The notes beneath the pieces were generated by a model. That model saw only the letters and a list, made by a program, of their open reading frames with translations. It was not told the DNA's origin and did not search any database. A stretch of 64,000 bases of DNA from JAJCYL01 sp965206015. GTDB lineage: Bacteria; Bacteroidota; Bacteroidia; Cytophagales; Cyclobacteriaceae. The DNA is taken from positions 124,001-188,000 of the forward strand of contig CBDBIW010000002.1 of the NCBI GenBank assembly GCA_965206015.1, written 5' to 3'. Positions within the stretch are counted from its first letter, which is position 1; each line of letters begins with the position of its first letter. Made by a program: the position numbers and the translations under genes. This document shows positions 24,772 to 33,280 of the stretch, in pieces.

Positions 24772-26556
24772 TTAAAGGGCGGCTTTTACTGCGTTTGCGA
24801 ATCTGTTAAATTCTAAGTCACTAACTGCCTTCTCTTTCAGATCAGGGTTAGCAGCAATTGCAGCCTTAAGGCTTGTGATCATTTCAGTCTCACTACTTTG
24901 TCTTGCGTACGAAATCGCTTTGCCGTAATGTGCCATGGCGTAATTTCCATCTTTGTCAAGAGCATCATCAAATGCACTTTGAGCATTTTCATTTTCCTTC
25001 TTTAAAAGAAGTGCAAGTCCTCTATTGAATAGAAGATCAGGAGTTTCATTTGCTCCGGCCATTGTTTGGATCGCCTTGTCATAGTCGCCTTGTAGTATTT
25101 CAATACCACCTTTCATTGCCTTTACCTTAGAAGCAACCTCTCTAGAAGGGCTTGCGCCTTCTGCAGAAGTCAAAGTTTCATAGGCTTTGTCGTTATTACC
25201 TTGCATCAGGTAAGCAGAAGCTTGGTTAGTAAGAACTTCTGCACCTTGCTTCTTATTAGCAGCAATATCAAGTTGAGTAATTGCTTTGTCAATATTTGAA
25301 TTTCTGTCACCGTCACTTGATGCTGCTTTGGCCATTTCTAAATAAGTGGTGCCTAAATTATTGTGAGCAGCATATGAGGGATTCTTCTTTGTGGCAGCTT
25401 TATAGATAGCTTCTCTTTCAGAAAGAGATGGCGTTAAAGTGCCAGCGAAAAGTAACTCTTCTTCTGACAATGAGTCAGCAGAGATTGTACCTTCGGCAAT
25501 TTTCTTAGCTAATACAGCAATTTCTGTGTTGGTTTTCTTCTCTTTTACAGTTAAGATTTCACTCTTTGCAGCTCTCAATGGGGGATAAACATCTCTTGTT
25601 AATTTGCTATAAGATTCTAATTTCTGGAGATTCTTCTCTTTGTCTCCGAATGCTCCACCACCGTTAATAATTCTTAATACTTCTGACTTCTCATCTGAGG
25701 AGATATTATCATAGTCATTAAGAGCAGCTTTGAACATTCCCCAATCTTCAATTACAGGCTTCAACACAAAATTGATTGAGTCAGCCATTCCTTTGTAGTC
25801 GTACTTTCTCATATTGTCCCTGTACCACTTCTCAATTCTTTCTGCTCTGTTTTGAGAAAGTCTGCTGTTAATTCTTTCTGCTCCTTCAGGAGAGTGAGTT
25901 CCAGCAATACTAACAGTTCTTGTTACATTCTTTTCGGCAACAAAGGCGTCAAATTGCTTGCCCCTATCACTTCTTTGCTCTGAACGCTTCAATTCTGATC
26001 GTCCCTTGTCAAAGTAAAATTCAATATTGGTAGCAATCAGTTCTTCACCTTCATTGTATCCGTGACCAACTGAAGCAGTCTCATAAACACTCTGAACCAA
26101 CCTTGAGGTCATAATTAGACCAACAGCAACCGTTGGAGTATCTGGTGTTTCAAGTGTTTTTCCGCTTCTTGGGTCTGAAGCAACACCTTTAATTTTAAGC
26201 TCGCCACTTTCCATCCCGTCAACATAGGCGAAACTATACTCTTCGCTCAAACGAGGAGTAGTTGTTGAGCTATTTGGAAAATCGTCAGCGTTAAAAGTCA
26301 GGTCTTTCAAAGCTGCTTGAGCTATTCCGTATTTATAAAAAGATTTCAAGGTATAAGCCATACCACTTGGTAACATTTTTTGTGGCAGAACTGCTGACAT
26401 TTCGAATTTCACATCATTCCCGTGTAATTCCAGTGGATTTGGAGTCACTGTCAAATCCTGCTCTTTCGCCAGTTCTACCATTTTCTTGAGTTTATTGCAC
26501 CCAGAGAAGACTATGGTTCCGGCGAGTAATACTATCAGTAAGTTTAGTTTTTTCAT
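24772..26556 (-). CDS. OmpA-domain lipoprotein with TPR repeats
   Basis: Start at ATG 26556 (MKKLNLLIVLLAGTIVFSGC), giving a lipoprotein signal peptide with the lipobox cysteine at residue 20. Beta-rich N-terminal part to about 170, then an OmpA-like peptidoglycan-binding domain (IEFYFDKGRSELKRSE, VSIAGTHSPEGAERINSRLS, QNRAERIEKW). A long helical region follows with TPR-like repeats from about 400 (YAAHNNLGTTYLEMAKAA, AEVLTNQASAYLMQGN, LLFNRGLALLLKKE, YAMAHYGKAISYARQSS). Probably an outer-membrane lipoprotein contacting the cell wall. Followed by a strong terminator. Confidence 0.85.
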   Translation of the reverse strand: MKKLNLLIVLLAGTIVFSGCNKLKKMVELAKEQDLTVTPNPLELHGNDVKFEMSAVLPQKMLPSGMAYTLKSFYKYGIAQAALKDLTFNADDFPNSSTTTPRLSEEYSFAYVDGMESGELKIKGVASDPRSGKTLETPDTPTVAVGLIMTSRLVQSVYETASVGHGYNEGEELIATNIEFYFDKGRSELKRSEQRSDRGKQFDAFVAEKNVTRTVSIAGTHSPEGAERINSRLSQNRAERIEKWYRDNMRKYDYKGMADSINFVLKPVIEDWGMFKAALNDYDNISSDEKSEVLRIINGGGAFGDKEKNLQKLESYSKLTRDVYPPLRAAKSEILTVKEKKTNTEIAVLAKKIAEGTISADSLSEEELLFAGTLTPSLSEREAIYKAATKKNPSYAAHNNLGTTYLEMAKAASSDGDRNSNIDKAITQLDIAANKKQGAEVLTNQASAYLMQGNNDKAYETLTSAEGASPSREVASKVKAMKGGIEILQGDYDKAIQTMAGANETPDLLFNRGLALLLKKENENAQSAFDDALDKDGNYAMAHYGKAISYARQSSETEMITSLKAAIAANPDLKEKAVSDLEFNRFANAVKAAL

Positions 26557-26738
26557 GTGGATCATCTTTTCATTAATTTTAGATTGGTACTCTCAGTTCG
26601 AATTTTATGGGTTTTATACTTTTATACTTTAAGGAATTGCAATAATACTGAAAAAAATATGATATAATCAACGGTATAGAACAAAATGAGACTAAATATG
26701 TTATAAATATGTTAAATTTGCCACAGTAATAAACAGAT

Positions 26739-26975
26739 ATGAAGCACACACAACAATTGAAGTACGCACAACAATTCTTCGAAAAATATGCTTTTGGTGT
26801 ATGCACCAGATTGGGAGAAAAGTTGAATATTCCAACGACGAGTATCAGGCTTTTTTTCATTTACACTTCATTCCTAGCCGTCGGATCACCAGTTCTAATT
26901 TATTTATCACTTGCTTATGTGATGAATTTCAGAAAATGGCTGAGAAGAAGGAATAATTCCGTTTGGTATTACTAG
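26739..26975 (+). CDS. PspC-domain small membrane protein
   Basis: 78 residues: N-terminal amphipathic part (QFFEKYAFGVCTRLGEKLNI), then a hydrophobic stretch RLFFIYTSFLAVGSPVLIYLS and a basic tail. This is the compact Bacteroidota PspC-like form, linked to envelope stress in better-studied bacteria. Divergent from the OmpA/TPR lipoprotein gene, with an AT-rich region between them. Confidence 0.8.
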   Translation: MKHTQQLKYAQQFFEKYAFGVCTRLGEKLNIPTTSIRLFFIYTSFLAVGSPVLIYLSLAYVMNFRKWLRRRNNSVWYY

Positions 26976-27190
26976 GTTTCCTTCTTTTGTGAAAAGCTAA
27001 GGTGGGATCGGGAGAAAATACACTATAGGGATCGTTACTGACTACATCTATATTTAATCATCTATATTTAATGCTCATTCGATTATTAACATCGAGTAGG
27101 CTTTGGGATGGTATCTTTTTGGATTAGAATTTTTATAGCACCAGGACCCGTGCAACGGTCTTAAAGATGCACATGCAAAACTTGGTGGAA
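26976..27190. other. Intergenic region with a short tandem repeat
   Basis: No gene seen. CATCTATATTTAAT occurs twice in direct succession near 27045-27072. A TGCAACGGTCTT string near 27150 also occurs at the end of the adjacent dispersed repeat, which hints that mobile-element debris extends here. Confidence 0.35.
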
Positions 27191-27382
27191 GCCATTGGTT
27201 ACAATTTATACCGGTCACCAGGGATCATTATGTCCAGTTCAATTAAAAACAGTAAATAATGAGAGAAAATCACAAGAAATAAGCTCGTTTTGACCCATCT
27301 GGAGGCGTAAATGCAAAAACCGGATCCCGGAACTTGTGAAATTCAAAATTTACGCTCTATTCTGCAACCTTTTGCAACGGTT
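27191..27382. repeat. Dispersed ~190-bp repeat, copy 1 (IS-end remnant)
   Basis: Closely similar, by eye at about nine in ten positions, to 57129-57321 in the same orientation. It includes the shared strings ACAATTTATACCGGTCACC, AAGAAATAAGCTCGTTTTGA and CCGGATCCCGGAACTTGTGA. This copy abuts the 3' end of a decayed IS4-type transposase, so the repeat is most simply the end of that element. Confidence 0.75.
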
Positions 27383-27385
27383 TTA

Positions 27386-27931
27386 CTACTTACCTTCACT
27401 GATGTGGACTACTGCGGGTAATTCACTGCGTTCATCAAGTTGCGTGTGAATTTTGATTGCCCCTTTTTTGGTAGTTGGGAAAGTTGCCCCATTGAGCAGG
27501 CTCAGAGATAAACTAATAGTGCTGGCATCTACAATGTGTATGATTTTGCCTTTTAGCTGCTCAATAGATCGGTAATGTGCTGTCCTGCTCAAAAGTCGTT
27601 GACCGTGAGAAAAGAGTGCCCATAAAGATGGACTCGAAAACCTTCCAGTTCCTCTGCTGATCTCCATAGAACATCGTAGAACGTGCTGGAGACTGTTTTA
27701 GTCCTATATCTTGTAAAAAATCACTTCCCTTAAAGCCTGTCACCAAATCTCCCAAAGGGGTGCAGTTATTAAGCTGTCCAAATAACAGAGCGATCAAATT
27801 GATCCCTTTTTACAGTACCGGTCACCTGGATGAGCTTCAACAGCTTTTTTGATACCAACTGCAGCAATAAGATCAGGAATTTGACCAAATAAGGGTTTCT
27901 TGCTATTTTTAATTTGTTTGATTAAGCCCAT
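27386..27931 (-). pseudogene. IS4-family transposase, decayed
   Basis: From ATG 27931 the N-terminus reads MGLIKQIKNSKKPLFGQIPD and on to HPGDRYCKKGSI, then a stop. The frame then shifts to LIALLFGQLNNCTPLGDLVTG, FLQDIGLKQSPARSTM and so on, and shifts again to KIIHIVDASTISLSLSLLNG, KKGAIKIHTQLDE and VVHISEGK. These blocks match the N-terminal third and first catalytic-Asp region (IVDASTISL) of the Bacteroidota IS4 group also seen at 44.8-45.8 kb. The C-terminal part with the second catalytic motifs is missing. Confidence 0.8.
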
Positions 27932-28121
27932 GATGATTTCAGGTTGTCGTAAACCCTAATCTCGCCATGTGGACTTTTTCAAGCTTTCTTTTCTTTTATC
28001 GGACAGCAGTAATATCAAGTATATGAAATATAATTATAAATGGGAAGGTATTTCCTTTCCACAATTCGAACTCATTATTCACTAATCAAATCATTCAATT
28101 TTCCCATCAAAATCATACAGC

Positions 28122-29672
28122 ATGTTTTCAGAATCCGACCACAAGCAAATCATAGAGAGAGGTTCAACAATAGATCAAATTCAACAGCAGATTGAGAATT
28201 TTAAAAACGGTTTTCCACCCCTTAAGCTCCAAGGTCCTGCCATAAATGGTAACGGAATTTTGGTTTTAGGCAGCGATGATATAGAGAGGTATATCAATTT
28301 TTTTGATCATAATACTGCGGCTAAATCGATCGTAAAATTTGTTCCGGCCTCTGGTGCTGCGAGCCGTATGTTTAAGACTCTATTTGCTTTTGTTGAAACC
28401 TGTAGTGGAAGTGATGAAGACTATGAAAAGCTTAGTTCAGGCATAACCCATGAAGATGTTCACAATTTTTTTAGCAACATCAATGATTTCGCTTTCTATA
28501 ATGACTTGAAGAGATCTTTTGGTCAAAAAGGTGAAAAAATAGAGGAAATCCACCTGAAAAGGAAGTACGTTAGAATTTTAAGAGAATTACTAGAAGAAAC
28601 TGGACTCAATTATGGAAAGCTCCCAAAGGGGTTATTGAAATTTCATTCTTATACTGGATTCTGCAGAACTCCGGCTGAAGAACACATGGTGGAAGGGGTT
28701 CACTACGCAAAAGATCAAAATGGAAAAGTAAGACTTCATTTTACGGTCTCACCGGAACATAAAAAAATATTTGAAAAACATATTGAGGAGGTGCACCTCA
28801 GGTATGAAGAAGAGTTTGAAGTCACATTTGAAGTGAATTATTCAGTACAGAAAACTTCTACCGACACTATAGCGGTTGACCTGAAAAACGAACCATTTCG
28901 TAATGACGACAACAGCCTTTTATTCAGACCTGCCGGGCATGGTGCTCTCATTGCAAATTTAGATGAAATTGAGGCAGATGTCATTTTTGTGAAAAATATT
29001 GATAACGTGGTTCCGGATTATCTCAAGGATGATACGCATAGGTATAAAAAGGTCATTGGAGGGATTTTATTAGAGACACAGGAACGGGTCTTTGAATTAC
29101 TTCACAAGTTGGATAGTGACTGGAATGTAGAGTTGGAAAATGAGGTTATTAAGTTCGGAAGAAATCGTTTAAATTTTATTCTACCCAATGATTATTCTTC
29201 ACAAAGCGATAATGCTAAGAGAGAATATTTACATAAAATGTTGAATCGTCCGATAAGAACCAGTGGAATGGTATCAAATATTGGTGATCCCGGAGGCGGA
29301 CCATTTTGGGCAAGTAACAGTGACGGATCGGTATCATTACAAATAGTTGAAACGGCTCAAGTTGATCTCAATGACTCGTCTCAAAAAAGCATATTTGATC
29401 AATCCACTCATTTTAATCCAGTCGATCTGGCTTGTGCGGTCAAGAATTATAGAGGTGAAAAATTTGACCTAACTGACTTTGTGGACCCTAAAACAGGATT
29501 TACAACGCTCAAATCTAAAGATGGAAGAGAGCTAAAAGCCCAGGAATTACCAGGTTTATGGAATGGTTCAATGTCGGACTGGATTAGTATTTTTATCGAA
29601 GTACCGGTAATTACTTTTAATCCAGTCAAACAAGTGAATGACCTGTTGAAAGAAACACATCAACCAGGATAA
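28122..29672 (+). CDS. DUF4301 family protein
   Basis: 516 residues. Matches the DUF4301 family as I remember it: FVPASGAASRMFKTLFAF near residue 75, LPKGLLKFHSY, FRPAGHGALIANL near 265, MVSNIGDPGGGPFWASN near 385, and the ending NPVKQVNDLL. The GASRMFK and GHGAL segments recall nucleotidyltransferase-like folds, but the function is unknown. It is an intact gene surrounded by IS remnants. Confidence 0.85.
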   Translation: MFSESDHKQIIERGSTIDQIQQQIENFKNGFPPLKLQGPAINGNGILVLGSDDIERYINFFDHNTAAKSIVKFVPASGAASRMFKTLFAFVETCSGSDEDYEKLSSGITHEDVHNFFSNINDFAFYNDLKRSFGQKGEKIEEIHLKRKYVRILRELLEETGLNYGKLPKGLLKFHSYTGFCRTPAEEHMVEGVHYAKDQNGKVRLHFTVSPEHKKIFEKHIEEVHLRYEEEFEVTFEVNYSVQKTSTDTIAVDLKNEPFRNDDNSLLFRPAGHGALIANLDEIEADVIFVKNIDNVVPDYLKDDTHRYKKVIGGILLETQERVFELLHKLDSDWNVELENEVIKFGRNRLNFILPNDYSSQSDNAKREYLHKMLNRPIRTSGMVSNIGDPGGGPFWASNSDGSVSLQIVETAQVDLNDSSQKSIFDQSTHFNPVDLACAVKNYRGEKFDLTDFVDPKTGFTTLKSKDGRELKAQELPGLWNGSMSDWISIFIEVPVITFNPVKQVNDLLKETHQPG

Positions 29673-29737
29673 TTTAACTTGGTGCAACTTTTCAAGACAT
29701 AAATTCATCTCATACGAAAGAACAGGAAGATGAATAA

Positions 29738-30662
29738 AATTAACCTGTTGTGTGAATTAGACTTTAGCGGGGTCGGAGTTATAAGATGAGTTCATCTGCT
29801 TGATAATGAGTAATTTAAGAGTGTAAACAGCCAATAAACTCATTGAGCAAATGCACAACATTAAAAGTAATTCCGATATAATCTTTGAAACGATCAACAC
29901 CCTTAAATTGAATGACTTTGGAGCAGATGGTAATGTTATGAGAAGAGGCCCAAAACCAAAACTCTCTGATTTAGAGCTAATCAGATTGACTCTTACTAGT
30001 GAAATATATGTCTATTGACAGTGAAAACTTGCTTTTTAAGAAATTGAACAGTTACCATGACCAGGATTTTCCTCAGCTAATTGCCCGAAGCCAGTTCAAC
30101 AGGAGAAAGAAAGATTTGTTGCATTACATTGATAAAGTCAGGGCTACACAAGCCCAGCACTTTGTCGCTACCGAACAGTATTTCATAGTTGATTCTACTG
30201 CACCAGACAAAGGTTATTGTGCTTCCCGGCAGATGTGTATTTTTATGGTTACAAGCTCTACGACATTTGCTCTGTTAATGGAGTGTTCCATTCTACAGAT
30301 TTGACTAAAGTCAGGGTACATGATAATGAGGTACTGAAGACTTGAATTCACAACTCTTTGATTGTGTACTACTTGGAGACACAAGACATATCAGTAAACA
30401 GGTTCAAATAAGCCTATCGAAAGTTCTTCTATTCGACTGCACACACCCACGAAAAGTAATCAAAAAGATACAGGCCGTATCCAGGGCTGTTTCGAAAAAC
30501 AAGGAAAAGATTAGAAACCCTCTTCTCTCAACTGTGTGGTCAGTTCATGATCAGAAGAAATTATGCCTAAACCGCCGTTCAGTTTATAAACTACTTCACC
30601 CTTCAAAGATCAATCAATAACATCAAACATGTCATCTTTTAATTCACATAACAGGTTAAATT
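29738..30662 (+). mobile_element. IS982-family element, internally deleted, with terminal inverted repeats
   Basis: Terminal inverted repeats are visible: TTAACCTGTTGTGTGAATTA at 29740-29759 and its inverse (TAATTCACATAACAGGTTAA, one mismatch) at 30640-30659. The element is about 0.92 kb, slightly short for IS982. It encloses the broken transposase described separately. No target-site duplication could be confirmed. Confidence 0.8.
29851..30620 (+). pseudogene. IS982-family transposase, inactivated
   Basis: Starts MHNIKSNSDIIFETINTLKL and includes the IS982 hallmark GADGNVMRRGPKPKLSDLEL. One frameshift near 30000 leads into SIDSENLLFKKLNSYH, FPQLIARSQFNRRKKDL and YFIVDSTAPDKGYCASRQM. The segment between FIVDS and APDKGYC is shortened, removing the usual PLEICK region. 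Further shifts follow (near 30300 and 30345) before the C-terminal KKIQAVSRAVSKNKEKI block. Non-functional. Confidence 0.85.
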
Positions 30663-30787
30663 CCATTAAGATAATTTTACTTTGACACTATAGACATACG
30701 TACTATCCTTGCTTAAACATTTCAGACGAAAATAATTTTTGTCTTTAATCTTTCTGGCTTATAATTACATATAACCGAATAAATAAT

Positions 30788-30813
30788 GGGAATTATATAC
30801 TTGAGACCGGAAA
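30788..30813 (+). repeat. 26-bp inverted repeat, left copy, bounding the R-M module
   Basis: Begins GGGAATTATATACTTGAGAC and ends CGGAAA. It is the exact reverse complement of 32182-32207. The left copy lies 50 bases upstream of the methyltransferase start and contains the -35 hexamer of its predicted promoter. Confidence 0.9.
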
Positions 30814-30829
30814 GCAAAACCGTTATAAT
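30801..30829 (+). promoter_or_regulatory. Sigma70-like promoter of the R-M operon
   Basis: TTGAGA at 30801-30806 and TATAAT at 30824-30829 with exactly 17 bases between. A ribosome binding site AAGGA follows at 30852-30856, 6 bases before ATG 30863. Bacteroidota promoters normally use a TAnnTTTG -7 box, and their genes rarely show a strong Shine-Dalgarno. Both features therefore look foreign. The -35 lies within the terminal inverted repeat. Confidence 0.6.
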
Positions 30830-30862
30830 CTTCTTACTGTTAATATCTTTTAAGGATTATAT

Positions 30863-31687
30863 ATGAAACCGGTTATCAGTGCAATTGACCCTTACCTTTT
30901 TCAGGCTGACGCAACACAACGCGGATCACTCAAGCGGGGTGTTGCTGATCTAATCGTAACCAGCCCGCCCTATAACATTGGCAAGGCTTATACCGGTAGT
31001 GGCGTTGACGACGAAAAAGCATATAAGGACTATCTTAAGTTTACAAAAAAATGGCTTTCAAACTGCTATTACTGGACCCGCCGAACCGGGCGATTATGTG
31101 TTAATGTTTCGCTTGATAAAAACCGTAACGGAAAACAACCTTTGAGTGCGGATGTAACTACGTTGGCAATGGAGGCCGGTTGGAAATATCATGCAACGAT
31201 AATTTGGAATGAAGGAAACATTAGCCGCCGCACCGCATGGGGAAGCTGGAAATCTGCAAGCGCACCTCATATTATAGCCCCGGTCGAAACAATTATTGTT
31301 TTATATAAAGAAGAGTGGAAGCGGGAAAGGCAGGGCACTCCCGACATTAGCGGGGAAGATTTTAAAGAATGGGTTCTTGGCATCTGGTCTTTTAATGGGG
31401 AAAGCGGGAAGCGTATAGGTCATGAAGCACCATTCCCCCTTGAATTGCCACACCGATGTATTAAGCTATTATCCTTCCCAGGCGACACCGTTCTTGACCC
31501 GTTCGCGGGTTCTGGCACAACGATGATAGAGGCAATAGTTCAAGGGCGAAAAGCATTAGGACTTGAGCTTGAAAAAAAATATTGTGAGTTAATAATTAGA
31601 CGGATTGAAAACGAATGCGGAGCAAAATTGACGAAATCCCAGCAGGTAAAAGTGGTGAAATCTATAAATCCGTGCTGGACGCTATAG
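30863..31687 (+). CDS. Type II DNA methyltransferase, beta class (probably N4-cytosine)
   Basis: 274 residues. Motif IV TSPPYN is N-terminal (about 32-38) and SAM motif I VLDPFAGSGTT is C-terminal (about 213-223), the beta-class order. The S-P-P-Y form of motif IV is commonest in N4-cytosine enzymes, as in M.SmaI and M.Cfr9I, but N6-adenine cannot be excluded. FPLELPHRCIKLLS precedes motif I, and GLELEKKYCELI follows it as usual. Modifies host DNA against the downstream nuclease. The 3' end overlaps the nuclease gene by 73 bases in another frame. Codons are more GC-rich than in the neighbours, which fits recent transfer. Confidence 0.9.
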   Translation: MKPVISAIDPYLFQADATQRGSLKRGVADLIVTSPPYNIGKAYTGSGVDDEKAYKDYLKFTKKWLSNCYYWTRRTGRLCVNVSLDKNRNGKQPLSADVTTLAMEAGWKYHATIIWNEGNISRRTAWGSWKSASAPHIIAPVETIIVLYKEEWKRERQGTPDISGEDFKEWVLGIWSFNGESGKRIGHEAPFPLELPHRCIKLLSFPGDTVLDPFAGSGTTMIEAIVQGRKALGLELEKKYCELIIRRIENECGAKLTKSQQVKVVKSINPCWTL

Positions 31688-32202
31688 ATAATTATAACAA
31701 CCCACACGAATTTATAAAAGAAGCATATGAGATTTATCAAAAAACGTACGGGGAAAGTCCATCAATAAATGGCCGCATTCTGGAATATCTGGTATGCGAA
31801 ACATTGGTGCGAGAAGGCGTGGTTCCTTTTTATTATCAAGCAAAATTTACTCAAGTGCCTAACGTGGACTTTGACGTTGTTTGCTATCATCCGAAAAGGC
31901 CGGTTGTTCTCTCTATGAAAGTTTCTTTGCGCGAGCGTTACAAGCAGGCCGCGTTAGAATGCATGGCGTTAAAACAAGTTTACCGTAATGCGGAATCCTA
32001 TCTGGTAACACTTTCCCATGAGGCTATAAGCGTATCTCAAAAAATAAAAGACGGCGATATATCAGGCTTGAACCGATGTGTAAGAGCAAACACTACGGAA
32101 TATGATGACTTGCTGAACAACGTTCTTAAAACCCGAAAGTATCAAGAGGCCTCTCTTGTTATGCCTATCACCGGCCGTGTTTTTCCGGTCTCAAGTATAT
32201 AA
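31615..32202 (+). CDS. Putative type II restriction endonuclease, PD-(D/E)XK-like
   Basis: 195 residues. The central block NVDFDVVCYHPKRPVVLSMK followed by VSLRERYKQAALECMALKQ has the Asp, beta-hairpin and SMK pattern of a PD-(D/E)XK core in which the usual acidic residue before the Lys is replaced or moved. The S-L-R-E-R-(Y/W)-K-Q-A run is a hallmark of several type II nucleases. It follows the methyltransferase with an out-of-frame 73-base overlap, so expression is likely coupled. Its stop codon falls inside the right inverted repeat. Recognition site unknown. Confidence 0.7.
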   Translation: MRSKIDEIPAGKSGEIYKSVLDAIDNYNNPHEFIKEAYEIYQKTYGESPSINGRILEYLVCETLVREGVVPFYYQAKFTQVPNVDFDVVCYHPKRPVVLSMKVSLRERYKQAALECMALKQVYRNAESYLVTLSHEAISVSQKIKDGDISGLNRCVRANTTEYDDLLNNVLKTRKYQEASLVMPITGRVFPVSSI

Positions 32203-32207
32203 TTCCC
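32182..32207 (-). repeat. 26-bp inverted repeat, right copy, bounding the R-M module
   Basis: Exact reverse complement of 30788-30813. It covers the last seven codons and the stop codon (TAA, 32200-32202) of the nuclease gene, so the repeat has been selected as coding sequence as well. A shorter matching string GTCTTTAAT (inverse at 32211-32219; direct at 30741-30749) lies just outside each copy at different distances. Confidence 0.9.
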
Positions 32208-32242
32208 TAAATTAAAGACAATTTTATGAAAAATCCCTTTCT

Positions 32243-33280
32243 ATGATCGCTGCATTTATGTTAGTAATAAATGCCTGTAATGAAATTCCATTATTTGATT
32301 CTATCGAGTTAGATGAACCTCTGGAACCCACTTTAACATTAAGCGCAGATTTGCCTGAATTACCTGCTGTTGCTTTACATATTGTTGAAAGAGAATACTT
32401 CAGCCCTGATAGAGCTAATGGAAGAGCCAAACAAGAACTTCTGTGGGAAGAGTATTTGGGAAAAAGGCTCCTTGAACTATATCCTGACATTATCTCCTCT
32501 GGCATGATAGAACAAGCTCAAGCTGAGATTGAAACTTTGAAAGTTGAGTATGAGGGATACCTGAAAGAATTGAGAGGGTATGAAGAAAGTATTGGTGCAG
32601 ATACCATCCCTGATGAGGAATATCGTCCCTTTACAACTCTCAAAGAGGAAATAGAGTTTACTCAAATGACTCCAGGAGAAATAGAACTTTTTTATGAGCT
32701 AGAAGCCCTGGCTACTTCTGACACACCAATAACACGAGATGATCTTGACAATATTACTGGTATAGCAGGTGGGAGGACAAAAGAAATTCCTTTTGTAGTG
32801 GGTATAGCAGGCTCATTAAGCTCCGTTGGATATGCAACCTTTAGGATTATCCAGTCAAAGAATAGGGCCGAGGACAAAGCAGAAGAATATTATCCAGAAA
32901 ATACTGATTCTGGTAGAAAAGGGGATGCTTTCAGGCACATCTTTGTGAGTGTTTTACTAAGAAGATACCTTACAAGAACCGGATCGTGGATAGTAATGGG
33001 AGCAGTGGAAAAAATAAGAAAGAATGAGCCCAGAGATCGCCAGATGGATTTTCATAACAACTATATTGGCCGGGTGAAAAAATACAGGAGTTTCAGGGGA
33101 AGGTGGTTACGAGACCGATGGAATTGGAAAAAATGGGGAAGAAGTGTGCGGGATTTTGTCAATAACGCTAACAATGGGGTAAAAATGAATTGGGACTCAA
33201 ACCCACCTTCCACACAAAGTGACGCAGAAAACCAGTTGGATGATGTATCAAGCAAAAAGTATGTTTGGTATGAAGGTTAA
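32243..33280 (+). CDS. Lipoprotein with a C-terminal His-rich toxin-like domain
   Basis: 345 residues. MIAAFMLVINAC is a short lipoprotein signal with Cys at residue 12. An upstream ATG at 32226 reads MKNPFL and then stops, one base out of frame, so the real N-terminus may be slightly longer and interrupted. The middle is acidic and helical (about 50-140), with a small hydrophobic stretch VVGIAGSLSSVGYATF near 190. The C-terminal domain has GDAFRHIFVSVLLRRY (about 228) and MDFHNNYIGR (about 268). This H...HN pattern resembles domains of the DUF6973 type found in secreted or polymorphic-toxin-like proteins. That assignment is tentative. It is followed by an overlapping small lipoprotein gene. 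Confidence 0.6.
   Translation: MIAAFMLVINACNEIPLFDSIELDEPLEPTLTLSADLPELPAVALHIVEREYFSPDRANGRAKQELLWEEYLGKRLLELYPDIISSGMIEQAQAEIETLKVEYEGYLKELRGYEESIGADTIPDEEYRPFTTLKEEIEFTQMTPGEIELFYELEALATSDTPITRDDLDNITGIAGGRTKEIPFVVGIAGSLSSVGYATFRIIQSKNRAEDKAEEYYPENTDSGRKGDAFRHIFVSVLLRRYLTRTGSWIVMGAVEKIRKNEPRDRQMDFHNNYIGRVKKYRSFRGRWLRDRWNWKKWGRSVRDFVNNANNGVKMNWDSNPPSTQSDAENQLDDVSSKKYVWYEG

Noticed and set aside
29730..30670. Target-site duplication around the IS982 element
   Set aside because: Bases outside the two terminal repeats do not match over 8 positions.
30863..32202. Search for a controller (C) protein gene in the R-M module
   Set aside because: No small helix-turn-helix frame lies upstream of or inside the module on either strand.
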